Shown: positions 53,317 through 63,069, counted from the stretch's first letter. The stretch is 64,000 nt of DNA from Saprospiraceae bacterium (GCA_028282725.1 JANQHF010000115.1:1-64000), one strand, 5' to 3'. The notes: generated from the letters alone by a model not told the origin. Translations and numbers: made by a program.

Positions 53317-54081
53317 ATGAGAACTTTTGTCATCACTCTGATATTCATCCTTCCGATTTTACTCTTTGGTCAAAAAGAAGGATCTGTAACCTACATGGAG
53401 ACTACGAAACTGGAAATAGAATTACCAGATGAAATGAAGGAAATGATGAAGGATTTTCCGACGGAAAGGACTTCGGAAAAGGTATTGTATTTTAAAGACA
53501 AAGTTTCTCTGTACAAAAATAGTGATCGCAAAGGTGCCAATGAAGATACGGAAATGGAACATGCCGGAGGTGGAATGCATTTCAAATTCAAGATGTCCGA
53601 ACCTGATAACCGTACCTACAATGATTATGCGTCCAGACAGTATACTTCAAAAAAGGATTTGCTTGGAAAGACATTCATTATAGAAGATGAGATGGGTAAG
53701 TATAACTGGAAGTTGGGTAGCGACAAAAGGAGGATTCTGGATCACGTTTGTATGAATGCGACCGCACAACCGGACGAAGAAACTGAAGTAGTAGCATGGT
53801 TTACCACAGAAATACCGGTTTCGATGGGCCCCTCTTCCTACCATGGTTTGCCCGGAATGATCCTCGCCGTGGAAATCAATGAGAACGATCAGATTATTGT
53901 GGCAAAAGAGGTCAGTTTAGGTGCTATTGAAAAAGACAAAATCGAACGACCATCTAAAGGAAAGAAAGTGAACCAGGCGGAATTTGATAAGATCCGGGAA
54001 GAAAAAATGGAGGAAATGGGTGCTAAATCCGGTGGCCGGGGAGTGAAAGTCATCACACATACGCGTCGATCGAACGGATAA
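53317..54081 (+). CDS. GLPGLI family secreted protein
   Basis: From the ATG at 53317 the protein has 254 residues with a signal peptide (MRTFVITLIFILPILLFGQ). The core includes VSLYKNSDRKGANED, YTSKKDLLGKTFIIEDEMGKYNWKL and the eponymous HGLPGMILAVEIN motif, defining the GLPGLI family of Bacteroidota periplasmic proteins. It ends with a basic, charged tail. Function is unknown. It is followed 38 bp later by the outer-membrane beta-barrel gene, its usual partner, and is probably controlled by the divergent two-component system. Confidence 0.9.
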   Translation: MRTFVITLIFILPILLFGQKEGSVTYMETTKLEIELPDEMKEMMKDFPTERTSEKVLYFKDKVSLYKNSDRKGANEDTEMEHAGGGMHFKFKMSEPDNRTYNDYASRQYTSKKDLLGKTFIIEDEMGKYNWKLGSDKRRILDHVCMNATAQPDEETEVVAWFTTEIPVSMGPSSYHGLPGMILAVEINENDQIIVAKEVSLGAIEKDKIERPSKGKKVNQAEFDKIREEKMEEMGAKSGGRGVKVITHTRRSNG

Positions 54082-54119
54082 TACCGCAATCCACATTCTT
54101 CAATTTTATAACTGGTACA

Positions 54120-56927
54120 ATGAAAACCTTTGTCCAAATATTGGGGGTATGCCTGTTGGGTAGTTTCTACACCTTGAATGTAAATGCCCAAAATCATGTA
54201 ATCGAAGGACGAATTGTAAATCTTGGCGGGAGTCCAATGGAAGCGGCAAGTGTAGTTGCCCTTGCAGCAACGGATTCGGTTTTACTAGGATTCGCCATTA
54301 CCGATGAAAAAGGGAGGTTTAGGATCCTTGACCTGCCGTCGGGTAATGCCATTGTCAAAGCCAGTTTCCTAGGCTATGAAGATGCCTTTGTGGATGTGTT
54401 TATTGAAGAAGATACGAGGAAAAGCATCTTGGAGGATGTCATCATGAATGAATCGGATAATCGGCTGGAAGAGGTTACGATTAAGGCCTACCAGATCCCT
54501 GTGCGCATCAAGAAAGACACGATCGTCTATAATGCGGGAGCTTTCAAGACTGCTCCCAATGCAGCAGTAGAGGATCTTTTGAAGAAGATGCCCGGTATTG
54601 AGGTGAATAAACAAGGGCAAATCAAGGCACAGGGCGAAACGGTCAACCAGGTCTTAGTAGAAGGAAAAGAGTTTTTTGGTACCGACCCGAAAGTAGCTAC
54701 CAAAAATTTACCGGCTGATGCTGTGGACAAAGTCCAGGTCTTTGACAAACAATCTGAAATGGCCGAGTTTTCAGGAATTGAAGATGGCCAGGAACAAAAG
54801 ACCATTAACCTTCAATTAAAGGAAGATCGCAAGAGTGGTCAGTTTGGCAACTATTCGGCAGGATATGGAACGAAGGATCGGTTTGAAGGAAAATTCAACA
54901 TCAACAGGTTTGGAAAAGAAACCCAGATTTCTGGCATCGGTATGGCCAATAATATCAATGACCAGGGATTTTCCATCATGGAATATATCGACTTCATGGG
55001 AGGCCTCAGCAGTATGATGAGTTCAGGGGGAGGTATTCGCATCAGTTCTGATGACCTGGGTGTTCCATTGGCATTCGGAGGAGGGCAGGGTTTTGTCCGG
55101 ACCATTTCGGGCGGGCTGAATTTCAACAGGGATTTTTCAAAGAATACCGAGTTGAATTCCAGCTATTTTTATAGTCAGATCAAAAATGATATCGAGCGGA
55201 CTTCGTTACGGGAGACGCTATTAACCCGGAATAACTTCTCGACTTCTGAATCGAGCACAACCGAATCGAAGAGTTCGGGTCATACGGTCAATTTCAAATT
55301 AGCCAATAAAATAGATACGTCACAATGGATCACGGTTCGTGGAAGTCTAGCCTATAATGATGGATTTACGAATTCAAGTTCTCAAAGTGTGATCAGTGGG
55401 AATGAGGGCGGTACTGAGACAGAACAATTGGTGGATGCAGCGTCGAATGGTGATCGATTGACGTATAATTTTACTGTTGATTACAATCGAAGAATTGGAA
55501 AGAAAAGTCGGATTTTCTCGGCGAGTGGGAATATATCCAATCGGAATGACGAAAATGAAGCCTTCCTCAACTCCATAGGACTCTACAGCGGGCAAAATGG
55601 CAATCAAATCGCTGAAGCAATTGATCAGCGACAATTATTTGACAATGACCAAATGAATTACAGGGTCTCAGCTTCCTATACCGAGCCCCTGGGCAATCGG
55701 CAATATCTGACTACCAATTATTCACGACAGAATTATGGTAATTCGTTGGTAAAGGATTTTTACGATATCGTTTTTAGTCCGAATCGCACCGAGGTGATCA
55801 ATGATCAACTCAGTCAGAATTACGACCGGCAATATATCTATGACCGGATCGGAACGAATTACAAATTGAATCGAAAGAAGTACAATCTCTCCGTGGGTGT
55901 TCAGTATCAGTCTTCAAGGTTGAACGGCCGGTTAAATAATAATGGAGATGAGATCAGGAAATCGTTTCAGTATTTTTTACCGAATCTACGATTCAACTAT
56001 GAGTTTGCAAACTCCAGGAATCTCACCCTGACCTATCGCACCAATATCCGTGAACCTTCGCTCGAGCAATTGCAACCACTGGTAGATAATACGAATCCAT
56101 TGAGCATCTATATAGGGAATCCGGAATTGCAACCGGAGTATCGACATAATGTCAATGTTCACTACATGTCGTACAGTGCCTTCAATGATATTACCCTATT
56201 CCTGTCCGTTGACGGAATATTGACGAGAGACAAGATCGCGAATGCCCAAAGCATTGATGATCAGTTTGTTCAGACAACTACTCCCATTAATGTCCGTCGC
56301 GACTACATCCTGAGTGATTATTTGTCCTTCTCTGCACCTCTGAATTTCCTTGGGGTGAAATTAAACTTGCAACAGGAGTTAAACTTTAACCGTGGGATTC
56401 TATTTGTAAATACACAAGAAAACAAGGTAAATCGCTGGGATACCTCATTTGATTTGAGTCTTGATAATCGAAAAAAGGAAGTATGGGATGTCAGGGTAGG
56501 AGCGAACATTCGATACAACAATACCCAGTATTCTGAAAACGATGATTTGAACCAGGATTTTACGGAAATAACCTATTATACCGACCTCACCGGAGAATTT
56601 ATGAATGGATGGTTTTTATCCACATCTTTTGATTTTACAAAATACTCGGATGAGTCATTTGGCTCACAGACGGATTTGCCTTTGTGGCGGGCCTCCATAT
56701 CAAAGGGCTTCCTCAAGGGACAAAAGGGACAGCTGAAATTGTCCATCTACGACATACTTGATCGCAACCTGGGTATATCCCGGTCCAGTAATCTTAATTT
56801 TCTGGAGGAAACAAGGGTTACTTCCTTATCCCGCTATCTCATGTTGACGTTCTCGTTCAACTTTGCTGGCTTCGGTGCGAAAAAGGATGGCGTGTTTCAC
56901 ATTGAAACCAATCGAAGAAGAAGGTAA
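54120..56927 (+). CDS. Outer-membrane beta-barrel protein with CarboxypepD_reg-like domain (TonB-receptor-like)
   Basis: The 935-residue protein has a signal peptide (to about residue 24) and then a carboxypeptidase-regulatory-like beta domain (HVIEGRIVNLGGSPMEAASVVALA, about 25-105). A plug-like region follows (YQIPVRIKKDTIVYNAGAF, LLKKMPGIEVNKQGQIKAQG, DAVDKVQVFDKQSEMAEFSGI). The C-terminal barrel of about 700 residues ends in FNFAGFGAKKDGVFHIETN. The sequence fits the outer-membrane beta-barrel family (OMP_b-brl_3) rather than a classical SusC. No obvious TonB box is visible. Paired with GLPGLI and a two-component system, it may sense or import a specific compound such as a metal or peptide. 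Confidence 0.9.
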   Translation: MKTFVQILGVCLLGSFYTLNVNAQNHVIEGRIVNLGGSPMEAASVVALAATDSVLLGFAITDEKGRFRILDLPSGNAIVKASFLGYEDAFVDVFIEEDTRKSILEDVIMNESDNRLEEVTIKAYQIPVRIKKDTIVYNAGAFKTAPNAAVEDLLKKMPGIEVNKQGQIKAQGETVNQVLVEGKEFFGTDPKVATKNLPADAVDKVQVFDKQSEMAEFSGIEDGQEQKTINLQLKEDRKSGQFGNYSAGYGTKDRFEGKFNINRFGKETQISGIGMANNINDQGFSIMEYIDFMGGLSSMMSSGGGIRISSDDLGVPLAFGGGQGFVRTISGGLNFNRDFSKNTELNSSYFYSQIKNDIERTSLRETLLTRNNFSTSESSTTESKSSGHTVNFKLANKIDTSQWITVRGSLAYNDGFTNSSSQSVISGNEGGTETEQLVDAASNGDRLTYNFTVDYNRRIGKKSRIFSASGNISNRNDENEAFLNSIGLYSGQNGNQIAEAIDQRQLFDNDQMNYRVSASYTEPLGNRQYLTTNYSRQNYGNSLVKDFYDIVFSPNRTEVINDQLSQNYDRQYIYDRIGTNYKLNRKKYNLSVGVQYQSSRLNGRLNNNGDEIRKSFQYFLPNLRFNYEFANSRNLTLTYRTNIREPSLEQLQPLVDNTNPLSIYIGNPELQPEYRHNVNVHYMSYSAFNDITLFLSVDGILTRDKIANAQSIDDQFVQTTTPINVRRDYILSDYLSFSAPLNFLGVKLNLQQELNFNRGILFVNTQENKVNRWDTSFDLSLDNRKKEVWDVRVGANIRYNNTQYSENDDLNQDFTEITYYTDLTGEFMNGWFLSTSFDFTKYSDESFGSQTDLPLWRASISKGFLKGQKGQLKLSIYDILDRNLGISRSSNLNFLEETRVTSLSRYLMLTFSFNFAGFGAKKDGVFHIETNRRRR

Positions 56928-56940
56928 TGGTCATAAGTTT

Positions 56941-56959
56941 TGTCTCGCTCCATGAGACA
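56941..56959. terminator. Short hairpin between convergent genes
   Basis: TGTCTC-GCTCCAT-GAGACA forms a 6-bp stem with TTTT just before it (56937-56940) and ATTT soon after. It sits between the beta-barrel gene (plus) and the S41 protease gene (minus). Weak, but the only hairpin in the 43-bp gap. Confidence 0.4.
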
Positions 56960-56970
56960 TCATTTCAAAT

Positions 56971-57966
56971 CTAATCCCCCCGAAACCATTTGATTGCTGC
57001 GGATATTGCCGCTTCATCGAATTCTTCAGTAGAACATTCTTTGCAATCAACTTCGAGATCCGGAATAATGGAACCTCCATACACCTTTCCTGTCCGATCT
57101 GCATAAATGGCACCTGTCAGGAAGAGCATTGCCTTGTCAGACAGGGGAAAAGTTTGATTTGCCGTAGTCGCACCCTGAGAAGGCTTTCCAATAAAGACTG
57201 AATTCGGGATGCCACGCAAGGCAACAGCCAGAGCTTCTCCTGAACTAATTGTGAATTCATTGATCAGGACGGCAACTTTTAAGTCGGGTGATGTAGAACA
57301 TGTATCCAGTGATTCAATATTTAAAATACTGTTTTCATCAAATAGCAATTCATATTCACCAAGAACCCAGGCTGTACTATCTCCGGGAGAGCGATGGAAA
57401 TATCCTACAATTCCCTTCCCAATTACCGGCTGAGTGCCGAGCATCATTGGATACATATTCCCGCCATAATCACGGGTCAGATCTACAATAAGATAATTGG
57501 GCTCCCGATTCAGGAGATTACAGAGTGCATCTCTGATCGCTGTAGTTTCGGCCAAGAGTTCTTCCGGTTCTTGAGCACCAATACTGGGAATTCTGATAAA
57601 GGCAGTATTAGGGTTGACCATCCTGGTGACCAATTTGGATTCCGGGTAGGTAGTACCGTCAGACCAGGATGTCTTTTTCCCTTGATAATACAGGAAAGAA
57701 TGACCATCATTCACTTCCTGAATCAGTGAATCTATGAGCGCATATGCAGATGACTGACTGCTGATGGTATCTCTTATTGGAAGAAACCTTGCCTTCAACT
57801 CATCCCAATCAATGGAGTCCTTTCGAATGCTGTTTTCCTCAAAAAGTTGTAGTGCACTATCAAACATTTCTGCTCCTGTTGATGATTCCTGGGCAATGGC
57901 AGGATTTGCACAAAATGAGATCATGCAAAGACTCAGTATCAAATAATCCAAGATCAAAAAACGCAT
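56971..57966 (-). CDS. Secreted S41-family peptidase
   Basis: From the ATG at 57966 the protein has 331 residues with a signal peptide (MRFLILDYLILSLCMISFCANPAIAQ). The tail-specific protease core follows: LIQEVNDGHSFLYY, NTAFIRIPSIGAQ, YLIVDLTRDYGGNMYPMM and VLINEFTISSGEALAVALRGIPNSVFIGKPSQGATTANQ in pieces. The nucleophile Ser lies in ISSGEA, and no PDZ domain is obvious. It cleaves proteins in the periplasm or outside; substrates are unknown. A TATCTTCG box (minus strand, 57983-57990) may be its promoter. The frame extends to 58035 without signal-like sequence. Confidence 0.85.
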   Translation of the reverse strand: MRFLILDYLILSLCMISFCANPAIAQESSTGAEMFDSALQLFEENSIRKDSIDWDELKARFLPIRDTISSQSSAYALIDSLIQEVNDGHSFLYYQGKKTSWSDGTTYPESKLVTRMVNPNTAFIRIPSIGAQEPEELLAETTAIRDALCNLLNREPNYLIVDLTRDYGGNMYPMMLGTQPVIGKGIVGYFHRSPGDSTAWVLGEYELLFDENSILNIESLDTCSTSPDLKVAVLINEFTISSGEALAVALRGIPNSVFIGKPSQGATTANQTFPLSDKAMLFLTGAIYADRTGKVYGGSIIPDLEVDCKECSTEEFDEAAISAAIKWFRGD

Positions 57967-58107
57967 AATATAAAATTGGGGGCGAAGATAATATTCCTGT
58001 GAAATTGTAAAAGGTACATATTTACCGAAAAGCAAACGATGGAATCATCAGCCTTGGTATGGAATTCAATTGGGAGTGCCTATATTTCTTCAAAACGAGT
58101 TTATACT

Positions 58108-58471
58108 TCAAGACAGCATTCCCCCGGAAATCCCAAAGTAGGCGAAGGACAGTACAAAAAGCGCTGTCCGGACAATCTTGCGCCACAAGTTTTGACGGCA
58201 GAGTTGAGAACTGGCTATTGTAAAAATATTCAGGGATCAGAAGATTTGTGAAACGACAACAATGAGCTGTTCGATCATCAGGGGCATAACCACGTAGGAT
58301 ATTTGTCTCACATAAATGCGATGCCGACTGACCAGATGGGTAATGGGCAAATGAAGGATAGATCACTAAGTCAACCAACCATATCAATATCATCAACTCA
58401 AAGTCCGGCAGCAATCGAACGGTCAGTAAATCCACGATTAAAATGCTCTGGTAACCCTGATTATCGATCAA
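58108..58471 (-). pseudogene. Frameshifted small membrane protein relic
   Basis: The minus strand encodes, in successive frames, three pieces that fit one small membrane protein: MILIWLVDLVIYPSFAHYP, then HRIYVRQISYVVMPLMIEQL, then LWRKIVRTALFVLSFAYF before a stop near 58108. The pattern 'LIWLVQ.V.YP.F ... R.I..VV.P.M..Q ... R..W' is one I recognise from an uncharacterised family of about 150 residues. At least two frameshifts separate the parts, and the 149-codon frame through the region is an accident of the middle part. The remaining 58472-58616 shows nothing. Confidence 0.55.
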
Positions 58472-58616
58472 TATTCATAGGCCGGTTAACCAAATCAGAA
58501 GATCAACTATAACCTTTACATTTTGAACAAGTAATGAACACTAGTTTGAAACCGTATCCGATCTACCGGATTCAATCCGATGTCAGTCGTGCAATTTTCA
58601 TTGGCTTCCGCGACAT

Positions 58617-59765
58617 CTATTTCCTGTATAATTGATTGGCTCCCTGCAGGAACATAATATTACACTGGGGCAGACCAGGCGAGCTGTCACAGTCTTTAAT
58701 CGTTGCTGTAAATACACTGCCACGTTTTGCATGAAATCCCGGACCTAGTTTAATAAAGTCGCCTGCCCTGAATATGCCTGCTGAGAATTGGTTGAAATCA
58801 ACAATTCCGATTCCCCCTGCCTGGATCACTGATTTTATTGGAACAGCGATCACGTCGGGAGGGTCGAAGACCACATTATTGATAAAGATATTGTTCTGGC
58901 AATTTTCAGTACAATTCTGAGCGGTGTAGTTATTCCCCGTTATGAATTTATTGGTAGAGATATGACAGATGACGGGTACCAGATTGATTCCGTTGATGAA
59001 ACCACCCACCGTATCAAAAGGATTTGAGAGATTATTGGGGATGGCAACTTCAAAATGTAAATGAGGGCCACTGGCACAACCAATATCACTTTCTATACCA
59101 ATGGGTGTGCCGGCACAGATGGTCTCACCTACAAACCTTCCAAAACCATTCGGTGGTGATGCGGATGTTGACCATTGAGCCATATGTGAATATTTGGTCC
59201 ACTCCCCGTTGGGATGGGAGATCCAAACATAGTTGTTGTTGTCGCAAACGCCCTGTGAATCATTGTTGGAATCCTCGATCCATTCGATCACCCCGTCCTC
59301 GGCTGCAACGAGGGTATAGGGCCCTCCGCCGGTGCCGTTGATGTCAACCCTGCTGTTGACAGGTGCATGACGCATATGATCCCTGCCTACGAAGACATTT
59401 GTGCCATTGGCATAAGCAATTCTATAAATTCCCTGTGAAGGTTTACATTGAAGGACACGTATATAATTGTTTTTGGTTTCCGTATCACTTCCATTGGCAT
59501 TTGTAGCCATCAGGGTCACATTGTAGTTTCCCACTGTGTTGTATGTTATACTCGGTTGCTGTACGTTGGAATTATTCGGAGTCCCACCCGGAAGCGTCCA
59601 GCTCCATGAAGTTGGATTGTTGGTTGTTGAATCCGAAAATGTAACTGCATTTCCCACACAGACACGGGTTATGTTTGCGCGGAAATCTGCATTTGGTATT
59701 TGGGAAAGAGTTTTCCCCGGACAGGCAACGATGACCAGGAAGATGAGTGATATCAGGAATTTCAT
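58617..59765 (-). CDS. Secreted PKD-domain M23-type endopeptidase-like protein
   Basis: The 382-residue protein has a signal peptide (to about 21, LSQ) and a PKD domain (about 25-110: VCVGNAVTFSDSTTNNPTSWSWTLPGG, NVTLMATNANGSDTETK). A peptidase M23/lysostaphin-like domain follows, with RHAPVNSRVDI as the likely first metal His and Asp, VWISHPNGEWTKYSHM, and CASGPHLHFEV with the catalytic HxH. The C-terminal part of about 120 residues is Cys-rich and ends with FIKLGPGFHAKRGS, a stretch common in Bacteroidota secreted proteins. Peptidoglycan or a cell-surface peptide is the likely substrate, judged from the M23 fold only. Confidence 0.85.
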   Translation of the reverse strand: MKFLISLIFLVIVACPGKTLSQIPNADFRANITRVCVGNAVTFSDSTTNNPTSWSWTLPGGTPNNSNVQQPSITYNTVGNYNVTLMATNANGSDTETKNNYIRVLQCKPSQGIYRIAYANGTNVFVGRDHMRHAPVNSRVDINGTGGGPYTLVAAEDGVIEWIEDSNNDSQGVCDNNNYVWISHPNGEWTKYSHMAQWSTSASPPNGFGRFVGETICAGTPIGIESDIGCASGPHLHFEVAIPNNLSNPFDTVGGFINGINLVPVICHISTNKFITGNNYTAQNCTENCQNNIFINNVVFDPPDVIAVPIKSVIQAGGIGIVDFNQFSAGIFRAGDFIKLGPGFHAKRGSVFTATIKDCDSSPGLPQCNIMFLQGANQLYRK

Positions 59766-59777
59766 GACCGAATATTG

Positions 59778-61016
59778 TTAATGTTTCAATTCTTCCAACT
59801 CCGATTTAATCTGTTCGTTTTCCTTTTTGAGTTGAATGACATATAAGGTCAATTCTTCGATCTTTTGCATCATAATACGTTGCATATTCCCCAATTCGAG
59901 CCCTTCTTCCTCGAGTTGTGCGGCACTTGGTACTCCTGGTAAATGACCCAATTGGTTGATTTGGGCTTCGAGGCTAGCCAAACTGGGCAGGGGATAGTCA
60001 TGAGCAAATACGTAGTCCGGCCAACCCTCGCTTAATTCCACCATCACTTCTTCACAGATGGTCCTGCCATCGACAGCCAATTTATATCCGGCAGGAATGG
60101 TTTCAATTCCTATTGCAACTGCTTCTGCCGCCCCGTCAAGCATGAGAATGGGATTATTGGAGGAGCCATCGTCATCAAAAACAAGCTTGTTGGCACCGGC
60201 TACCCAACCCGGTTCTGATGCTCCAATCAACCAATCGTTTGTCAAGTCATTTGTATTCGTAATCTTAATTTGCCAACTGTTGTCCTGTACGGTCAGCTTC
60301 CTGTTGGCCTCTCCCGAGGAGGCGCCAATCGCAACATTGCCTGCAGAGCTTCCATGCTGTAAATATAGGGTTGAAGCATTGCTACCATTTCTTGCCAGGA
60401 TCTCATTGTTGTCCATTCCGATATTTTCACCTCCGGTACTGCCCATAAGCAGATATCCCCCACTAGTTGATGTGACATCTGTTCCGTTGGTTATAGTCAG
60501 TTTCACGGGAGCAAAAAATCCACCGACGCCTACATTGCCATCTGTTATATTCAAATATGTGCTTCCGGCGTTTGCACCCGGTTGAATAAAGAGAGGGGCG
60601 GCATTCGCACCATTGCGTGCAAGGATTTCATTCTTGTCCAATGCGAGGTTGGCACCGCTGGAGTTACCCAGGACCAATACACCACTTCCATTCCCAAGGG
60701 AAGCTTCAGTGCCTTCAAGCAGGGAAAGCGTACCCGAATTTCCGATTCTCAGATTTTCATCGCCATTCGTATTAAAATTGTCAAGGGCATCGAAGATTTT
60801 GAAGACACCGCCATCATTGACAAGCCTCCAATCAGTGCCGGAAAACTGACTACCTCTGATTAATTCAAGACCGGAATCGTTGTTATTGGTGGAATGGATA
60901 ACACCAAATTGGTTTCCGTTACCTTCTACATAAAAATTCCGTATTTGGGAGTTGAGAAGATTAATTTGCCATGAGGCAAATAGGCCAATTATAAGTATGA
61001 TTTTGATTGATTTCAT
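59778..61016 (-). CDS. Secreted surface repeat protein, C-terminal coiled coil
   Basis: The 412-residue protein has a signal peptide (to about 24, LNSQ) and Gly/Asn-rich beta repeats (SGTLSLLEGTEASLGNGSGVLVLGNSSGANLALDKNEILARNG in pieces). The repeat NEILARNG(A/S)NA occurs twice. A conserved C-terminal region AGYKLAVDGRTICEEVMVELSEGWPDYVFAHDY and HLPGVPSA is followed by a coiled coil with KIEELTLYVIQLKKENEQIKSELEELK. This ending is widespread in Bacteroidota fibre or sheath-like proteins and resembles the S74 group without its autocleavage site. It is 12 bp upstream of the M23 gene on the same strand. TAATTTTG at 61047-61054 is its likely -7 box. Confidence 0.82.
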   Translation of the reverse strand: MKSIKIILIIGLFASWQINLLNSQIRNFYVEGNGNQFGVIHSTNNNDSGLELIRGSQFSGTDWRLVNDGGVFKIFDALDNFNTNGDENLRIGNSGTLSLLEGTEASLGNGSGVLVLGNSSGANLALDKNEILARNGANAAPLFIQPGANAGSTYLNITDGNVGVGGFFAPVKLTITNGTDVTSTSGGYLLMGSTGGENIGMDNNEILARNGSNASTLYLQHGSSAGNVAIGASSGEANRKLTVQDNSWQIKITNTNDLTNDWLIGASEPGWVAGANKLVFDDDGSSNNPILMLDGAAEAVAIGIETIPAGYKLAVDGRTICEEVMVELSEGWPDYVFAHDYPLPSLASLEAQINQLGHLPGVPSAAQLEEEGLELGNMQRIMMQKIEELTLYVIQLKKENEQIKSELEELKH

Positions 61017-61046
61017 GGTGAGATATTTTAAAATATAAATCTATAT

Positions 61047-61054
61047 CAAAATTA
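61047..61054 (-). promoter_or_regulatory. Probable -7 promoter element of the surface protein gene
   Basis: Minus-strand TAATTTTG matches TAnnTTTG and ends 30 bases before the ATG at 61016, in an AT-rich intergenic region of 118 bp. Confidence 0.5.
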
Positions 61055-61134
61055 AATAATAAAATTAAGGAGTTTTATAGATGGATATCGACTTTCTATC
61101 ACCTGTCGTTAAGATACAGGACGCATGAAAAGAG

Positions 61135-61950
61135 TCACTTCAGGTCGCGGATCACCGAGTGGATCATGTTCATTGTACTCAATTGACCCAGGGAAATAAA
61201 CTTGATCAACCTTTGTTCTTTGAGTCCAAGAAATTTCATGATTTGTTTGGGGTTCATTCCCTCCAGATAGGCTTCTTTGACCTTACCATAAAAGTCCTCG
61301 AGGAAATTCAGTTTATTGGCCAGACGTTGCTTTGCATTCTTAGAGACAGGCTGATGATGGCAAAATAGTACAGTAAAATCTAGTGTAAGCAGCATGTCTA
61401 TGGATTGAATTTGTTCACCCATATTCTCCGTCCTCATAAAAGCACGTATATAATCATGAACGAAGAGGTCGCCAGGAAACAGCCAACCTCTATTGGCTTC
61501 GTACAGACTGATTTGGTCGGCGGCATGACCAGGCGTATGAAATACCTGAAATGAATAACTATCGGTTTTGATCGGAACGCTCATGTCGATTGGCAATATA
61601 CGGGCGGCCTTGTTTTGGCCCCAGGAGACAAGCCGGGCTGGTTCTATCCTGGGAGGTGATAGCATGATTTCACAACATAGAGATGAGCCGTATGCATTGA
61701 TCCCTTTAGATTTCTTAATCAATTCCACGTTACCCGAATGATCTTCGTGATGATGCGTCAAAATGATTTTATCGATGTCTTCCTCCTGGAGTATCTCAAC
61801 AAATTCACGTCCTACCAATGGCTGTCCTGTATCAATCAACAGGCCATCTACCAAAAAGCTGTATACATATACGTTGGGCTTGCCTAAGATATTGGAACCC
61901 AACTTGAAAAGCCGGACATCCTCAATGCACGAGCGGGATAGATGATTCAA
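61135..61950 (-). CDS. MBL-fold metallo-hydrolase
   Basis: The 271-residue protein has the metallo-beta-lactamase motif THHHEDHSGN (about 65-74), VFHTPGHAADQIS (about 134-146), GWLFPGDLFVHDY (with the bridging Asp) and FCHHQP (final His). All zinc ligands are present. A helical C-terminal tail of about 75 residues (KQRLANKLNFLEDFYGKVKEAYLEGM) resembles the LACTB2/hydrolase group. No export signal is seen. Substrates may be thioesters or nucleic acid-derived, but this cannot be set. It stands between surface and glycoside hydrolase genes. Confidence 0.85.
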   Translation of the reverse strand: MNHLSRSCIEDVRLFKLGSNILGKPNVYVYSFLVDGLLIDTGQPLVGREFVEILQEEDIDKIILTHHHEDHSGNVELIKKSKGINAYGSSLCCEIMLSPPRIEPARLVSWGQNKAARILPIDMSVPIKTDSYSFQVFHTPGHAADQISLYEANRGWLFPGDLFVHDYIRAFMRTENMGEQIQSIDMLLTLDFTVLFCHHQPVSKNAKQRLANKLNFLEDFYGKVKEAYLEGMNPKQIMKFLGLKEQRLIKFISLGQLSTMNMIHSVIRDLK

Positions 61951-61974
61951 TATGCAATGAATGACTTTGTTACA

Positions 61975-63063
61975 TCAGGGATTTCCGGATGCAAATATTT
62001 TTGTTGAGATCTTTTTCTTCCAACGTTCGGTAATCAGTGGACTGGTTTGCATGCGGGCATCAACCTCCTGGAAATGAGGATTATCAAACCACATTCTATG
62101 CGATTTCCAGTTACAGTTGATATAGCTGACAGCCTTCACCACATCCTGATTATTCTCGATGGCAGAAAAGAACGGGACAAACCATTCATTCCATGCACGT
62201 TCGGCATGGTGATCATTGGACAAGACTAGAGGGATGGTCTTTCCGTCCTCCTTAACCGTAAGGCTACCGATGGTGGGGGTAGCCTCGGCGATAAATACAG
62301 GTTTTCCTTTTTTCCGCGCAAAATCAATCATTTGCTCATCTTGCCATCGAGCGAAAAAAGAGTATCCGCACCAATCCACGTATTCATCCCCAGGATACCA
62401 TGATTCCAGGAGGTCATGAGGTTCGTCAAATCCGTGGGATTGCCATACATAGGCGACATTGTCAATACCCATCTCATCATACCGGTCTTTGATTCTTTTG
62501 TAAGCTTTGATATAACTCTCCCTGTCATAATTATTCCAGGGACCATGAAATTCATAACCGATCCTCAAAAATACTGGTCTCGGCGCCAGGGACTTCAGCC
62601 AGTGGCCAAACCGATCGATCATCTCGCCATGTTCGCCATTTGCAATTTTTCTGTCATGACCACCGGTCATCCAAAATCCTATTGCCAACATGAGGTCATC
62701 AAAATCAGGATCTTCCAATTGCGCGCTCATATTGTTGTCACTGTCGCCCCAGTCGTCCGTCGTCCAGATGCCGTCCAAGCCTTTCATCGTGTATCCAAAT
62801 GATTCGGCTCCCGGACTGATACCCGTATACATTGTAAAACCATCGGGTTTGGGAAAATGATCGAGATACCCATCATTATACGGTGCATCCAGACCACCGA
62901 TGGCTTCTAATTCCTGTCCGATGAAGAGTAGGCAGTGGCCATCTGCCGGTTCAAATTTTGCCAGATCTATTTCTTGATTTTGTGGTAACTCTAATTTACT
63001 GTCACTTCCGACCTTACAGCCGAGAAGAAGAAATACGGCAAATACTGGTATAATCTGTTTCAT
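61975..63063 (-). CDS. Lipoprotein glycoside hydrolase, GH26-like
   Basis: This 362-residue lipoprotein (AVFLLLGC, Cys at 16) has a TIM-barrel glycosidase: DGFTMYTGISPG, PVFLRIGYEFHGPWN (acid/base Glu, about 175), YVWQSHG, DEYVDWCGYSFFA and KPVFIAEATPT (likely nucleophile Glu, about 260). The two-Glu pattern with HGPWN fits clan A family 26 (beta-mannanase type), but the exact family is uncertain. It is 6 bp downstream of a family 43-like gene in the same direction, suggesting joint breakdown of plant or algal polysaccharide. Confidence 0.8.
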   Translation of the reverse strand: MKQIIPVFAVFLLLGCKVGSDSKLELPQNQEIDLAKFEPADGHCLLFIGQELEAIGGLDAPYNDGYLDHFPKPDGFTMYTGISPGAESFGYTMKGLDGIWTTDDWGDSDNNMSAQLEDPDFDDLMLAIGFWMTGGHDRKIANGEHGEMIDRFGHWLKSLAPRPVFLRIGYEFHGPWNNYDRESYIKAYKRIKDRYDEMGIDNVAYVWQSHGFDEPHDLLESWYPGDEYVDWCGYSFFARWQDEQMIDFARKKGKPVFIAEATPTIGSLTVKEDGKTIPLVLSNDHHAERAWNEWFVPFFSAIENNQDVVKAVSYINCNWKSHRMWFDNPHFQEVDARMQTSPLITERWKKKISTKIFASGNP

Positions 63064-63069
63064 TAAGAA

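Noticed and set aside
58022-58471. 149-codon minus-strand open frame as a real gene
   Set aside because: Parts with protein-like order lie in other frames; the middle and end of this frame are Cys-rich and disordered. Treated as a pseudogene.
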